From positions 97,668 to 161,667 of the forward strand of contig NZ_CAHJWJ010000004.1 in NCBI RefSeq assembly GCF_903642285.1: a stretch of DNA of 64,000 bases. Reading direction: 5' to 3'. The stretch comes from Sphingomonas bacterium (GTDB taxonomy: Bacteria; Pseudomonadota; Alphaproteobacteria; Sphingomonadales; Sphingomonadaceae). The notes below the pieces were generated by a model. It saw only the letters and a list, made by a program, of their open reading frames with translations, was not told the DNA's origin and did no database searches. Of the stretch, positions 44,921 to 53,910 are shown one piece after another (the first letter of the stretch is position 1; each line of letters begins with the position of its first letter). Made by a program: the position numbers and the translations under genes.

Positions 44921-46264
44921 ATGAAGCGCCTTCTCGCCATCGCCGCCGCATCGCTGCTCGTCTGTGCGCAGCCCGCCGCCGCGCAGTCGATCCTGCGCGA
45001 TGCGGAGACCGAGGCGATGTTCGCGCAGATGGCGACCCCGCTCGTCACCGCCGCCGGCCTTTCGCCGCGCACCGTGAAGGTCGTGCTGATCCAGGACGAT
45101 TCGATCAACGCCTTCACCGCGGGCGGGCAGACCATCTACGTCAATTCGGGCCTGCTCCAGGTCGCGGACAACGCCAACCAGGTCCAGGGCGTGATCGCGC
45201 ACGAGCTCGGCCATGTCGCGGACGGTCATGTGATCCTGGCGGATGCCGGGGCGAAGCCGGCGCTAGGCATCCAGATCCTCAGCATGGTCGTCGGGCTCGC
45301 CGCCATTGCCGCCGGCGCGGGCGAAGCGGGCGCGGGGGTCATGGCCGCCGGGCAGCAGGCCGCGCTCGGCAAATATCTCGCGTTCAGCCGCACGACGGAA
45401 GCGACCGCGGATGCGACCGGCGCAAAATTCCTGCGCGAAGCCAACATCTCCGGCCGTGGGATGCTGAGTTTCTTCAAGAAGCTGCAGAACGAGGAATATG
45501 CCTATGGCCTGCAGAATATAGACCCGTTCATGCAGACGCATCCGCTGTCGGGCGAGCGGATCCAGACGCTGTCCGCCGATCTGCAGGCGTCGCCTGCCTG
45601 GAACAACAAACCCGACGCCGTGCTGGAGGAGCGTTTCAAGCGGGTGAAGGCCAAGCTGGAAGGCTATGTCGCCCCCGCAGACCGGACGCTCCACGATTAT
45701 CCGCCGACCGACCAAAGCATCTATGCGCATTATGCGCGGGCTTACGCCTATCACAAGGGCGGCTACCCCGACAAAGCCGATGCCGAGACGGTGGCGCTGA
45801 TCCGCGCCGAGCCGCACGACCCGTATTTCCTCGAAATCCGCGGCCAGATCCTGCTGGAGGCGGGCGATCCGGTCGCGGCGATCCCGGTGCTGCGCGATGC
45901 GACCGAGCGATCGGACGGCAATCCGCTGATCGCGACGACCTATGGTCACGCGCTGGTCGCGACCGACAACAAGGCGAATTATCCCGAGGCGATCCGCGTG
46001 CTGAAGGCCGCGGTCGGGCGGGACGACGACAATCCGTTCGGCTGGTTCCAGCTCGGTTCGGCGTATGAGGCGAGCGGCGACACCGCACGCGCCGCGCTGG
46101 CGACCGCGGAACAGGCGAGCATGCGCGGCGATACCCGGACAGCGGTGCAGAGCGCGCGCTATGCGATGGCCAATATCCCGCCCAATACCAGCGACTGGAT
46201 CCGCGCGCAGGACATCGCGATGACGTCGCAGGACGAACTGCGCGACAAGAAGCATCGCAAATGA
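44921..46264 (+). CDS. M48 family metalloprotease with TPR-like C-terminal domain (BepA/YfgC-like)
   Basis: A periplasmic zinc protease of 447 residues with a signal peptide cut after PAAA-Q. The active site is HELGH (His94, Glu95, His98), followed by the distal Glu in TTEATADATGAKF. The second half is helical with tetratricopeptide-like repeats (IYAHYARAYAYHKGGYPDKAD, PFGWFQLGSAYEASGDTARAAL). This domain order is that of BepA, which checks the assembly of outer-membrane proteins such as LptD. The exact substrate here is not known. The start is the ATG before MKRLLAIAAA. Its stop overlaps the start of the DsbA-like gene (ATGA). Confidence 0.92.
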   Translation: MKRLLAIAAASLLVCAQPAAAQSILRDAETEAMFAQMATPLVTAAGLSPRTVKVVLIQDDSINAFTAGGQTIYVNSGLLQVADNANQVQGVIAHELGHVADGHVILADAGAKPALGIQILSMVVGLAAIAAGAGEAGAGVMAAGQQAALGKYLAFSRTTEATADATGAKFLREANISGRGMLSFFKKLQNEEYAYGLQNIDPFMQTHPLSGERIQTLSADLQASPAWNNKPDAVLEERFKRVKAKLEGYVAPADRTLHDYPPTDQSIYAHYARAYAYHKGGYPDKADAETVALIRAEPHDPYFLEIRGQILLEAGDPVAAIPVLRDATERSDGNPLIATTYGHALVATDNKANYPEAIRVLKAAVGRDDDNPFGWFQLGSAYEASGDTARAALATAEQASMRGDTRTAVQSARYAMANIPPNTSDWIRAQDIAMTSQDELRDKKHRK

Positions 46265-46983
46265 GGAACTGGATCCTTCCCGCGGTCGCCGCGGTCGCCG
46301 GCGGTGTCGGCGTCTGGGGCTATGACCGGTTCGCGGCACCGGGCGGTGCCGAGCAGGTCCGGATTGAACGCATCGTCCATAATTACGTCCTGACGCATCC
46401 CGAGATCGTGTCCGACGCGATGCACCGGCTGCAGGACCGCGACACCGCCGCCGCGATCGCCGCGAATCGCGCGGCGATCACCGCGCCGGTCGGCGACGCC
46501 TGGGCCGGCAATGCGAAGGGCGACGTCACCGTCGTCGAATATTACGACTATAATTGCGGGTATTGCCGCGCCAGCCTGCCGATCATCGACCAGCTGGTGG
46601 CGAGCGACCCGAATGTCCGCGTGGTGTTCCGCGATCTGCCGATCCTGGCACCATCGAGCGGGGTCGCCGCGCAGATGAGCATCGCCGCCGCGCGCGCCGG
46701 GCGGTTCAAGCCGTTCCACGACGCGCTCTACGCCGCCGGCCCCGTGACCGACGCGACGATCGCCGCATCGGCGCGCAAGGCGGGGCTCGATCCCGCCACG
46801 CTGAACCGCGACGCACAGTCGCCCGCGGTCGTCGACACGGTGCGCGCGAACCTCGCCACGCAACGCGCGCTCGGGCTGACCGGCACGCCCAGCTTCGTGA
46901 TCGGCAACCGCTTGCTGACGGGCGCGCAGCCGCTCGCCGACCTGCAGGCCGCGATCGCCGACGCGCGCAAGCGCGGAGCATAG
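46261..46983 (+). CDS. DsbA-family thiol:disulfide protein
   Basis: A 240-residue thioredoxin-fold protein with an N-terminal membrane anchor (about residues 4-20), so it faces the periplasm. The active site is CGYC (EYYDYNCGYCRASLP) and the cis-proline loop is TGTPSFVIGNRLL. A helical N-terminal extension (residues 30-75) matches the Com1/ScsC-like DsbA group. It would oxidise or isomerise disulfides in exported proteins. It starts inside the stop of the M48 protease gene, so both are likely made together as envelope quality-control factors. Confidence 0.92.
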   Translation: MRNWILPAVAAVAGGVGVWGYDRFAAPGGAEQVRIERIVHNYVLTHPEIVSDAMHRLQDRDTAAAIAANRAAITAPVGDAWAGNAKGDVTVVEYYDYNCGYCRASLPIIDQLVASDPNVRVVFRDLPILAPSSGVAAQMSIAAARAGRFKPFHDALYAAGPVTDATIAASARKAGLDPATLNRDAQSPAVVDTVRANLATQRALGLTGTPSFVIGNRLLTGAQPLADLQAAIADARKRGA

Positions 46984-46986
46984 ATC

Positions 46987-47922
46987 ATGGCCGACACGAT
47001 CCTGTCCGTCGCCGGCGTTTCCAAGACCTATGCCGGCGGCACGACCGCGCTGCATTCGGTCGATCTCGATATCCGCCGCGGCGAGATCTTCGCGCTGCTG
47101 GGCCCCAACGGCGCGGGCAAGACGACGCTCATCAGCATCATCTGCGGGATCGTGACGCCGTCGACGGGCAGCATCACGGTCGACGGCCACGATGCGCTAA
47201 CCGATTACAAGGCGGCGCGGGGGATGATCGGGCTGGTCCCGCAGGAACTGTCGACCGACGCGTTCGAGACGGTGATCGCGACCGTCACCTTCAGCCGCCG
47301 GCTGTTCGGCAAATCGGGCCACAGCGCGTATATCGAGCAGGTGCTGCGCGACCTGTCGCTGTGGGACAAGCGCAAGTCGAAGATCATGCAATTGTCCGGC
47401 GGGATGAAGCGGCGGGTGCTGATCGCCAAGGCGCTGGCGCACGAACCCGATATCCTGTTCCTCGACGAACCCACCGCGGGTGTCGACGTGGCGCTTCGCC
47501 GCGACATGTGGAAGCTGGTCCACCGCCTGCGGGAACGCGGTACGACGATCATCCTGACGACGCATTATATCGAGGAGGCCGAGGCGATGGCCGACCGCGT
47601 CGGCGTGATCGCGAAGGGGAAGCTGCTGCTGGTCGACGACAAGGCGGCGCTGATGGCGAAGCTCGGCAAGCGCGAACTCGACCTCGCGCTCGCGGAGCCG
47701 ATGGCGACGATCCCCGCCGCGCTCGCCAATTGGGATCTGTCGCTGCAGGACGAGGGGCGGCGGCTGCGTTACGTCTTCGACGCCCGCGCCGAACATACCG
47801 GCATCCCGTCGCTGCTCCGCACGCTCGGCGACCTAGGAATCGGCTTCACCGATCTGGAGACGTCGCGGTCGAGTTTGGAAGATATCTTCGTCGATCTTGT
47901 CCAAAGCAGGGATGCCGCATGA
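46987..47922 (+). CDS. ABC transporter ATP-binding protein (ABC-2 exporter type)
   Basis: The cytoplasmic ATPase of an exporter, 311 residues. Walker A is [12 protein letters not shown], the signature is LSGGMKRRV, Walker B is [12 protein letters not shown], and the switch His is in [11 protein letters not shown]. The C-terminal 90 residues are the extra domain found in DrrA/NodI-like subunits. The membrane partner is encoded at 48818-49612, not directly next door: a GIY-YIG gene lies between. The stop is part of an ATGA overlap with that gene. Confidence 0.93.
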   Translation: MADTILSVAGVSKTYAGGTTALHSVDLDIRRGEIFALLGPNGAGKTTLISIICGIVTPSTGSITVDGHDALTDYKAARGMIGLVPQELSTDAFETVIATVTFSRRLFGKSGHSAYIEQVLRDLSLWDKRKSKIMQLSGGMKRRVLIAKALAHEPDILFLDEPTAGVDVALRRDMWKLVHRLRERGTTIILTTHYIEEAEAMADRVGVIAKGKLLLVDDKAALMAKLGKRELDLALAEPMATIPAALANWDLSLQDEGRRLRYVFDARAEHTGIPSLLRTLGDLGIGFTDLETSRSSLEDIFVDLVQSRDAA

Positions 47923-48821
47923 CTAGTGCGACAGGGCGATCGCTCGAACTCTATTACGTCGACGGAAAGCCGGACGGGATGGTTACCGCCGAACTGTTCA
48001 ACTGGACCGGCCATGTCCTGATGACGCCGCGGACGCAGATCGCCGCGGCGTTGATGCGAACGGAGGCGCGCCATGCGGGTGTCTATATCCTGATCGGCGA
48101 ACAAGAGGGCGAACCCCGCGCGTATATCGGCGAGGGCGAGGACATCGCCGAGCGCCTGAAGGCGCATGACGTTCGCAAGCAATGGTGGACGACCGCGGTC
48201 CTGGTCACGGCCGCGGCCAACAAGCTGAACAAGGCGCATGTTCGCTATCTCGAAGCGCGACTGATCGCAGAGGCTCGTTTGACGGGCCGCGTGCCGCTGG
48301 ACAATGGCACGACGCCCACGGTGCCTTCGCTGAGCGAAGCCGACATCGCGAAGATGGAAGCGTTCCTCGACAATCTGATGGTGGTCCTGCCTGCGGTACG
48401 CGTGGACCTGTTCATCCAGCGCGCCCGACCGCCTGTTCCGACCGCGGCCGTCGTCGCCGTTGAATCGGAAGCGCCACGGTTCACGCTGGATTATCGAAAG
48501 CGCGCAATTCGGGCCACCGCGGTGTTGGTGAATGGCGAGTTCATTGTCGAAGCGGGCTCATTGGCGCGGGAGAGTTGGGCCGGGTTAGAAACGCATTACT
48601 GCGCCTCGCTCTTTGCCGAATTGGTGCGCGCAGTGATCTTGGTTCCACAAGGCGACCACAACGTCTTCACCCAGAACTATGCGTTTAGCAGCCCCAGCGC
48701 GGCCGCCGCAATTGTATACGGGCGTTCGGCCAATGGTCAGGTGGCGTGGCGTACCGAGCCGAGTGGCCTGACATACCGCGATTGGGAAGCCCTTCAGCTC
48801 GACCGGGAAGCAAACGCATGA
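47919..48821 (+). CDS. GIY-YIG nuclease domain + DUF4357 protein
   Basis: A 300-residue protein inserted between the two subunits of an ABC exporter. The GIY-YIG nuclease fold covers about residues 45-125: [21 protein letters not shown], with Arg in ERLKAHD and the metal-binding Glu in RYLEARLI. A helical linker is followed by a C-terminal DUF4357-type domain (about 185-290; [16 protein letters not shown], later [22 protein letters not shown]). The final third has more A/T-rich codons than its neighbours, suggesting transfer. It joins both flanking genes by ATGA overlaps, each inside the same word GCATGAC. Its role is unknown; DNA repair, restriction or defence are possibilities. Confidence 0.85.
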   Translation: MTSATGRSLELYYVDGKPDGMVTAELFNWTGHVLMTPRTQIAAALMRTEARHAGVYILIGEQEGEPRAYIGEGEDIAERLKAHDVRKQWWTTAVLVTAAANKLNKAHVRYLEARLIAEARLTGRVPLDNGTTPTVPSLSEADIAKMEAFLDNLMVVLPAVRVDLFIQRARPPVPTAAVVAVESEAPRFTLDYRKRAIRATAVLVNGEFIVEAGSLARESWAGLETHYCASLFAELVRAVILVPQGDHNVFTQNYAFSSPSAAAAIVYGRSANGQVAWRTEPSGLTYRDWEALQLDREANA

Positions 48822-49612
48822 CGACCGCTTCAGCCTCTCGCGCCCCAACCATCAACACCCACGGTATCTGGGCGATCTACCGGTTCGAAATGGCGCGCGC
48901 GCTTCGGACGTTGTGGCAGAGCCTCGTCACCCCCGTCATCACGACGTCGCTGTATTTCGTCGTCTTCGGCGGCGCGATCGGCAGCCGGATGCAGACGGTG
49001 GGCGGGGTCGGCTATGGCAGCTTCATCGTTCCCGGGCTCATCATGCTGTCGCTGCTGACGCAGAGCATATCGAACGCGTCGATCGGCATCTACTTCCCCA
49101 AATTCACCGGCACGATCTACGAACTGCTCTCCGCCCCCGTATCGCCGATCGAACTCGTCATCGGCTATGTCGGCGCGGCGGCGACCAAGTCGGTGGCGCT
49201 CGGGCTCATCATCCTGGCGACCGCTGGACTGTTCGTGCCGCTCGCCATCCTGCATCCGGGCGCGATGACCCTGTTCCTGCTGCTGACCGCGGTCGCGTTC
49301 AGCCTATTCGGGTTCATCATCGGGATATGGGCGAACGGGTTCGAGCAGCTGACGATCGTGCCGGCGCTGCTCATCACGCCGCTGACGTTCCTCGGCGGTG
49401 CGTTCTATTCGATCGACATGCTGCCCCAGCCCTGGCGGACGGTCAGCCTGTTCAACCCGGTCGTGTATCTGGTCTCCGGATTCCGCTGGAGCTTCTTCGG
49501 CAAGGGCGACGTGTCGGTCGGGATCAGCCTGGGGGTGACGGCGTTCTTCCTGCTGCTGTGCCTGGGCGTGATCGCGGTGATCTTCAGGACCGGGTGGCGG
49601 CTGAAGAACTAG
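48818..49612 (+). CDS. ABC-2 type exporter permease
   Basis: An inner-membrane subunit of 264 residues with six helices. The N-terminal amphipathic stretch [23 protein letters not shown] and the segments [51 protein letters not shown] and [13 protein letters not shown] are diagnostic of the ABC-2 family. These exporters move polysaccharides, drugs or lipids; the substrate is not evident here. It pairs with the ATPase at 46987-47922. The ATG overlaps the stop of the GIY-YIG gene. An inverted repeat follows 9 bases after its stop. Confidence 0.92.
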   Translation: MTTASASRAPTINTHGIWAIYRFEMARALRTLWQSLVTPVITTSLYFVVFGGAIGSRMQTVGGVGYGSFIVPGLIMLSLLTQSISNASIGIYFPKFTGTIYELLSAPVSPIELVIGYVGAAATKSVALGLIILATAGLFVPLAILHPGAMTLFLLLTAVAFSLFGFIIGIWANGFEQLTIVPALLITPLTFLGGAFYSIDMLPQPWRTVSLFNPVVYLVSGFRWSFFGKGDVSVGISLGVTAFFLLLCLGVIAVIFRTGWRLKN

Positions 49613-49621
49613 CCAGGCCCC

Positions 49622-49723
49622 CTCCCCGCCGAAGGCCGGGGCCCAAATGCGAGACGATTATTGAAGAGCGACACGCGCCTTTACCACGGCCTTGGCCATT
49701 GGGCCCCGGCCTTCGCCGGGGAG
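49622..49723. repeat. Long intergenic inverted repeat
   Basis: Two 25-base arms (49622-49646 and 49699-49723), reverse complements with one mismatch, enclose a 52-base centre. Each arm contains the short palindrome CCCCGcCGAAGGCCGGGG. It separates the ABC permease and the convergent DUF815 gene. It has the shape of a paired REP element (BIME-like) and may also act as a bidirectional terminator. Confidence 0.7.
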
Positions 49724-49729
49724 AGGAAA

Positions 49730-50533
49730 TCAGAGCGACCGCCCCGCCCGGCCCGCCAGCTCGACGACATATTGCCACGCCACCCGCCCCGAGCGGCTGC
49801 CCCGCCTGGTCGCCCATTCGATCGCATCGGCAGGGTCGAACGCCAGTCCGTGCGCCGCCGCATAGCCGGCGACGATCGCCAGATAGCCGTCCTGGTCGAG
49901 CGCGTGGAAACCGAGGCTCAGCCCGAACCGGTCGGCGAGCGCGAGGTGATCGTCGACCGCATCGCGCGGATTGATCGCGCTTTCCTGTTCGGCGATGTCG
50001 CGGGGCTGGAGATGGCGGCGATTGGCGGTCACGAGCAACCGGATGTTCGCCGGACGCGGTTCAGCGCCTCCCTCCAGCATCGATCGAAGCATCCGCGCAT
50101 CGCCGGCATTGTCGAAGCCGAGATCGTCGACGAACAGCACGAAGGCCCGCGGCACCGCTGCCAGCGTCGCGAACAGGACCGGCAGACGATCGAGCGCGGT
50201 CGTCTCGACCAGCGCGATATCGTCATCCTCCGCCTGGACCGCGGCGACCGCGCTTTTCACCAGCGCCGACTTGCCCGTGCCCCGCGCGCCCCATAGCAAT
50301 GCGTCCTGCGCGGCATGACCCGCGGCGTGCCGGCGCAGATTGGCGAGCAATGCCGTCTTCTGCCGATCGATCCCGTACAGCATCGCCAGCGGCAACGGCG
50401 CAAACGCACGCGCCGCGATCAGCGTGCCGTCGAGCCAGACATAGGCCGGATGCGCCAGCGGATCGGCGGGGGCCGGCAGCGGCGGCGACAGCCGTTCGAG
50501 TGCGGCGGCGATGCGGTCGAGGGGATCGGTCAC
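49730..50533 (-). CDS. DUF815 family AAA+ ATP-binding protein
   Basis: A cytoplasmic P-loop ATPase of 267 residues of the DUF815 family. Walker A is LLWGARGTGKSALVKS and Walker B is FVLFVDDLGFD. The segment LLVTANRRHLQPRDIAEQE forms the sensor region, and DRFGLSLGFHALDQDGYLAIV is conserved in the family. The N-terminal part (1-70) is helical and Pro/Ala-rich. The role of DUF815 proteins is unknown; they look like small AAA+ switches. It is 31 bases downstream of the TPR gene on the same strand and may share its transcript. Confidence 0.88.
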   Translation of the reverse strand: MTDPLDRIAAALERLSPPLPAPADPLAHPAYVWLDGTLIAARAFAPLPLAMLYGIDRQKTALLANLRRHAAGHAAQDALLWGARGTGKSALVKSAVAAVQAEDDDIALVETTALDRLPVLFATLAAVPRAFVLFVDDLGFDNAGDARMLRSMLEGGAEPRPANIRLLVTANRRHLQPRDIAEQESAINPRDAVDDHLALADRFGLSLGFHALDQDGYLAIVAGYAAAHGLAFDPADAIEWATRRGSRSGRVAWQYVVELAGRAGRSL

Positions 50534-50564
50534 GCCTGCGCCCTACCCCGCGCCCGCCGCGCCG

Positions 50565-52553
50565 TCAGCCCCCGATCTGGCGGCGGTGCGCGGCGACCGC
50601 CGGATCCTTGGGGGCAAGCGCGGTCGCCTTCGCGATCAGCTGCCGCGCACCGTCGGTATCGCCGGCCGCGACGAGCGCCACCGCATAGGCATCCGCGACA
50701 CCCGCGCTCATCGGTGCCAGTGCATAAGCGGTCGCGGCATAGCGGCGGGCGACATCGCCGTCGCCCGCGCCGGCATAGGCGACGGCGAGATCGGCAAGCA
50801 ACGCGACATCGCGTTGGCCGACCGTACCGCGCACGGTTTCCAGCGTTTCGATCGCCGCATCGAACTGCCCGCCGACGACTTGCAGATGCCCGAGCAACCG
50901 CCGCGCGGTGACGCTTTGCGGATTCTGCGCAAGGTACAGCGCAAGCGTCGCCGCGGCGTTGCCGGCATGCCCGGCGCGGCCATCGGCGTCCACCAGCCGA
51001 AGCATCGTCGGTTCGTCGAACGACAGGTCGGCGGCACGTGCATAGGGGGCGACCGCGTCGGCGTAACGACCGGCCGCGACCAGTGCATCGCCAAGCGCCA
51101 GTTGCGCCGCCGGCGCACCGGGGCTGGCCGCCACGAGCGACCGCGCGTTGGCGATCGCACCGGCGGTATCGCCCCGGTCGATCAAGCCGCGCATGATGCC
51201 GATCGCGTAGGTCGGATCGCCCGGTGCCTGCGCGGCACCGGCCTGCAGCGTGCCGATCTCGTCGGCGCTCGCGAAGATCGGCGCGGCGCCGCTGCCGCCC
51301 GCCGACGCACGGTCGAGATAGAGCGCCGCCGCGGCCCGGTCGCCGCCCGCCTCGAACGCGCGTGCGGCCAGACGCAGCGAATAGGCGTCGGCATCGCCGC
51401 GCAGGACGATCGGACGCAGCATCTCGCGCGCACCCGCGGCATCGCCGGAACGAAGCAAGGCGGACGCCAGCAATCGCCGGATGCCGATGTTCAGCGGCTG
51501 CATCTGCTGCAACCGCCGCCACTTGCCGATCGCCTGTTCGTCCTTGCCCTGCGCATAATCGATCGCGCCGCCGAGCAGGATCGCGCCCGGCAGGAAGTCG
51601 GCCCGGTCGCCGGTCAGCGACAACAGGCTGCGCGACAGATCGAGCCGCCCCGCACGCGCCGCCAGCACCGCCTGGAAATACAATGCGTAGCGGTCGCCGG
51701 GGCGTGCCGCCATCAAGGCGCGGGCGGACGCGAGCATGTCGGTGTTCCGGCCGAGATCGCCGAACGTCGCCGCCTGGTCGATCAGCGCCGGGGGATAATA
51801 GGCGTCGCGTTTCAGCGCGGCGTCGAACCAGGGCAATGCGGCAGCGAGCCCGTAGCGGCTTCGCACCACCTCGCCCTCCAGCACCAGCGCCGCGGGCTCC
51901 CCGGGTGCGAGCGTGGCGGCGTGCGTGGCGGCATCCGCGGCACCCCCGATATCACCCGCATCGAAGCGGATACGCCCGAGCGTCGTCCACGCCGCCGCGT
52001 CGCGCGGAGCCTGTTCGAGAACGCCTTGCAACAGGGCCTGCGCGCCGAAGACATTGCCCTTCGCCGCCAGCGCCAACGCGCGGACCCGCATCGCATAGTC
52101 GGCGTCGGGCGATGCCGCCTTCGCCGCCTCCGCCAGCGCGCCGTCGGGATCGCCCTGGAGCAGGCGCGCGTGCGCCTGCAGGGGATGGAGCCGGTCGGCG
52201 GACATCCCGGCGTCGCGCGCACGGATCAACGCGGCCTCCGCCGCGCCGCCATCGCCGAGTTCGAGATAGGCACGGGCGAGGACCGCCTCGGCATCGGCGC
52301 GCTGCGGCGTGCTCCTGGACGCGGTCAAGGCGTTGTTGCGCGCGGCACTGTAATTGCCGGCGGCCAGCGTCTGCTTCGCATTCGCCAGCGAACGCGCGGG
52401 ATCGGGTGCCGGTTGACGATGCAGCAATGCGATCGTTCCCGCGACCAGGGCGAGACACAGCGCGCAGATCGCGATCAACCGCGGCCGGTTCCCGATCCGG
52501 ATGCGGAACCGGCGGCGCCGGGGGCGATACAGGGGATAGGTCACGTCAGCCAT
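50565..52553 (-). CDS. TPR-repeat protein of the Prs exopolysaccharide locus (PrsT-like)
   Basis: A 662-residue protein with a basic N-terminus, one transmembrane helix (about residues 27-46) and then a long series of tetratricopeptide-like helical hairpins to the end. This should place the TPR array in the periplasm. Examples are YSAARNNALTASRSTPQRAD, AAAWTTLGRIRFDAGDIGGAAD and QLALGDALVAAGRYADAVAP. Its start overlaps the stop of prsR by 8 bases. A TPR protein (PrsT) is a usual companion of PrsK/PrsR in the PEP-CTERM/exosortase loci, so it is probably an assembly or secretion factor for the polysaccharide. The typical PrsT is a lipoprotein; this one has a membrane anchor instead, so the match is by context. 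Confidence 0.75.
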   Translation of the reverse strand: MADVTYPLYRPRRRRFRIRIGNRPRLIAICALCLALVAGTIALLHRQPAPDPARSLANAKQTLAAGNYSAARNNALTASRSTPQRADAEAVLARAYLELGDGGAAEAALIRARDAGMSADRLHPLQAHARLLQGDPDGALAEAAKAASPDADYAMRVRALALAAKGNVFGAQALLQGVLEQAPRDAAAWTTLGRIRFDAGDIGGAADAATHAATLAPGEPAALVLEGEVVRSRYGLAAALPWFDAALKRDAYYPPALIDQAATFGDLGRNTDMLASARALMAARPGDRYALYFQAVLAARAGRLDLSRSLLSLTGDRADFLPGAILLGGAIDYAQGKDEQAIGKWRRLQQMQPLNIGIRRLLASALLRSGDAAGAREMLRPIVLRGDADAYSLRLAARAFEAGGDRAAAALYLDRASAGGSGAAPIFASADEIGTLQAGAAQAPGDPTYAIGIMRGLIDRGDTAGAIANARSLVAASPGAPAAQLALGDALVAAGRYADAVAPYARAADLSFDEPTMLRLVDADGRAGHAGNAAATLALYLAQNPQSVTARRLLGHLQVVGGQFDAAIETLETVRGTVGQRDVALLADLAVAYAGAGDGDVARRYAATAYALAPMSAGVADAYAVALVAAGDTDGARQLIAKATALAPKDPAVAAHRRQIGG

Positions 52554-53910
52554 GGAGATCGTAGCTCTTCAGGAGGTCGTACAGCGTGGGTCGGCTGATC
52601 CCGAGCAACCGCGACGCGCCCGAGATATTGCCGTCGGACCGTGCCATCGCGCGGTGGATCGCACGCCGGTCGGCATCTTCGCGGGCGGCGCGCAACGTCG
52701 GCTCGACGCCGTCGATCGGGCGGTTCAGATCGAGATCGGCGGCGGTCACGCGCTTGCCATCCGCCATGATGACCGCCCGCTTGATCCGATTTTCCAGTTC
52801 GCGGACATTGCCGGGCCAGCCCCAGCCGTCGATCGCGGCACGCGCGTCGCTCGACAATCCGGTAATCGCGGCGTTCATCGTTCGAGCATAGCGGCCGACG
52901 AAATGGCGCGCGAGCAATGCCGCATCGCCGCTGCGCTCCGCAAGCGTCGGGATTTTCACGATAATTTCGGCAAGCCGATAATACAGGTCTTCACGAAAGC
53001 TGCCGTCCGCGACCATCAGATCGACGTCGCGGTGCGTGGCGCAGACGATCCTGGTATCGACCGCGATCGCACGGCGGCCGCCGATCCGCTCGATCGTGCG
53101 TTCCTGCAGGAACCGCAACAGCTTGACCTGAAGCGCGAGCGGCACGTCGCCGATCTCGTCGAGGAACAACGTACCGCCCGCGGCTTGTTCGATCTTGCCT
53201 TCGGTCGTCTTCACCGCACCGGTGAACGCGCCCTTTTCATACCCGAACAGCTCCGCCTCGAGCAGCGTATCGGGGATCGCGGCGCAATTGATCGCGACGA
53301 ACGATCCGCGCCGGCGCGGCGATGCGTCGTGAAGCCCGCGCGCCAGCAATTCCTTCCCCGTCCCGCTTGCCCCCAGCAGCATCACCGATACGTCCGCAGG
53401 CGCGACCCGCTCCAGCGTGTGGACGACCTTCGCCATTTCCGGCGAGGCGTACAGCAGCCCCCCGAACCGCGCCTCGCCCTCGCTGCGCGCGGCAAGCCGG
53501 CGGTTCTCCGCCTCCAGCGCGTGGACGTGAAAGGCCCGCGCGACGATCAGCCCCAGCGCATCGATATCGATCGGCTTCTGATAGAAATCCCACGCCCCGT
53601 CGGCGATCGCGGTCCGCGCGCTGTCGCGCGCGCCGTGGCCGGAGGCGACGATCACCTTGGTCTCGGGCGCGAACCGCAGGATTTCGCCGAGCGCCAGAAA
53701 CCCCTCGGTCGTGCCGTCGGGATCGGGGGGAAGTCCGAGATCGAGCGTGACGACGGCAGGGCAGTGCGCGCGCATCGCGTCGATGGCCTCGCTGCGCGTT
53801 GCGGCGGTCAGGACGTCATACCCTTCGTACGCCCAGCGCAATTGCCGCTGGAGACCGGGATCGTCCTCGACGATCAGGAGCGTGGGCAGCGATACGGGTT
53901 TGTCGGTCAC
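52546..53910 (-). CDS. prsR: PrsR: PEP-CTERM-box response regulator, sigma-54 dependent activator
   Basis: An NtrC-type regulator of 454 residues. The receiver domain (about 1-130) has the phosphorylation site Asp57 ([14 protein letters not shown]); the form with a Pro-Asp-Gly-Thr insert after it is typical of PrsR. The AAA+ domain has Walker A GASGTGKE, the sigma-54 contact loop GAFTGA and Walker [12 protein letters not shown] Fis-type helix-turn-helix ends the protein ([22 protein letters not shown]). Phosphorylated by PrsK, it should switch on sigma-54 promoters of exopolysaccharide and PEP-CTERM genes. Its start overlaps the prsK stop by ATGA. I found no clear -24/-12 promoter nearby. Confidence 0.92.
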   Translation of the reverse strand: MTDKPVSLPTLLIVEDDPGLQRQLRWAYEGYDVLTAATRSEAIDAMRAHCPAVVTLDLGLPPDPDGTTEGFLALGEILRFAPETKVIVASGHGARDSARTAIADGAWDFYQKPIDIDALGLIVARAFHVHALEAENRRLAARSEGEARFGGLLYASPEMAKVVHTLERVAPADVSVMLLGASGTGKELLARGLHDASPRRRGSFVAINCAAIPDTLLEAELFGYEKGAFTGAVKTTEGKIEQAAGGTLFLDEIGDVPLALQVKLLRFLQERTIERIGGRRAIAVDTRIVCATHRDVDLMVADGSFREDLYYRLAEIIVKIPTLAERSGDAALLARHFVGRYARTMNAAITGLSSDARAAIDGWGWPGNVRELENRIKRAVIMADGKRVTAADLDLNRPIDGVEPTLRAAREDADRRAIHRAMARSDGNISGASRLLGISRPTLYDLLKSYDLHG

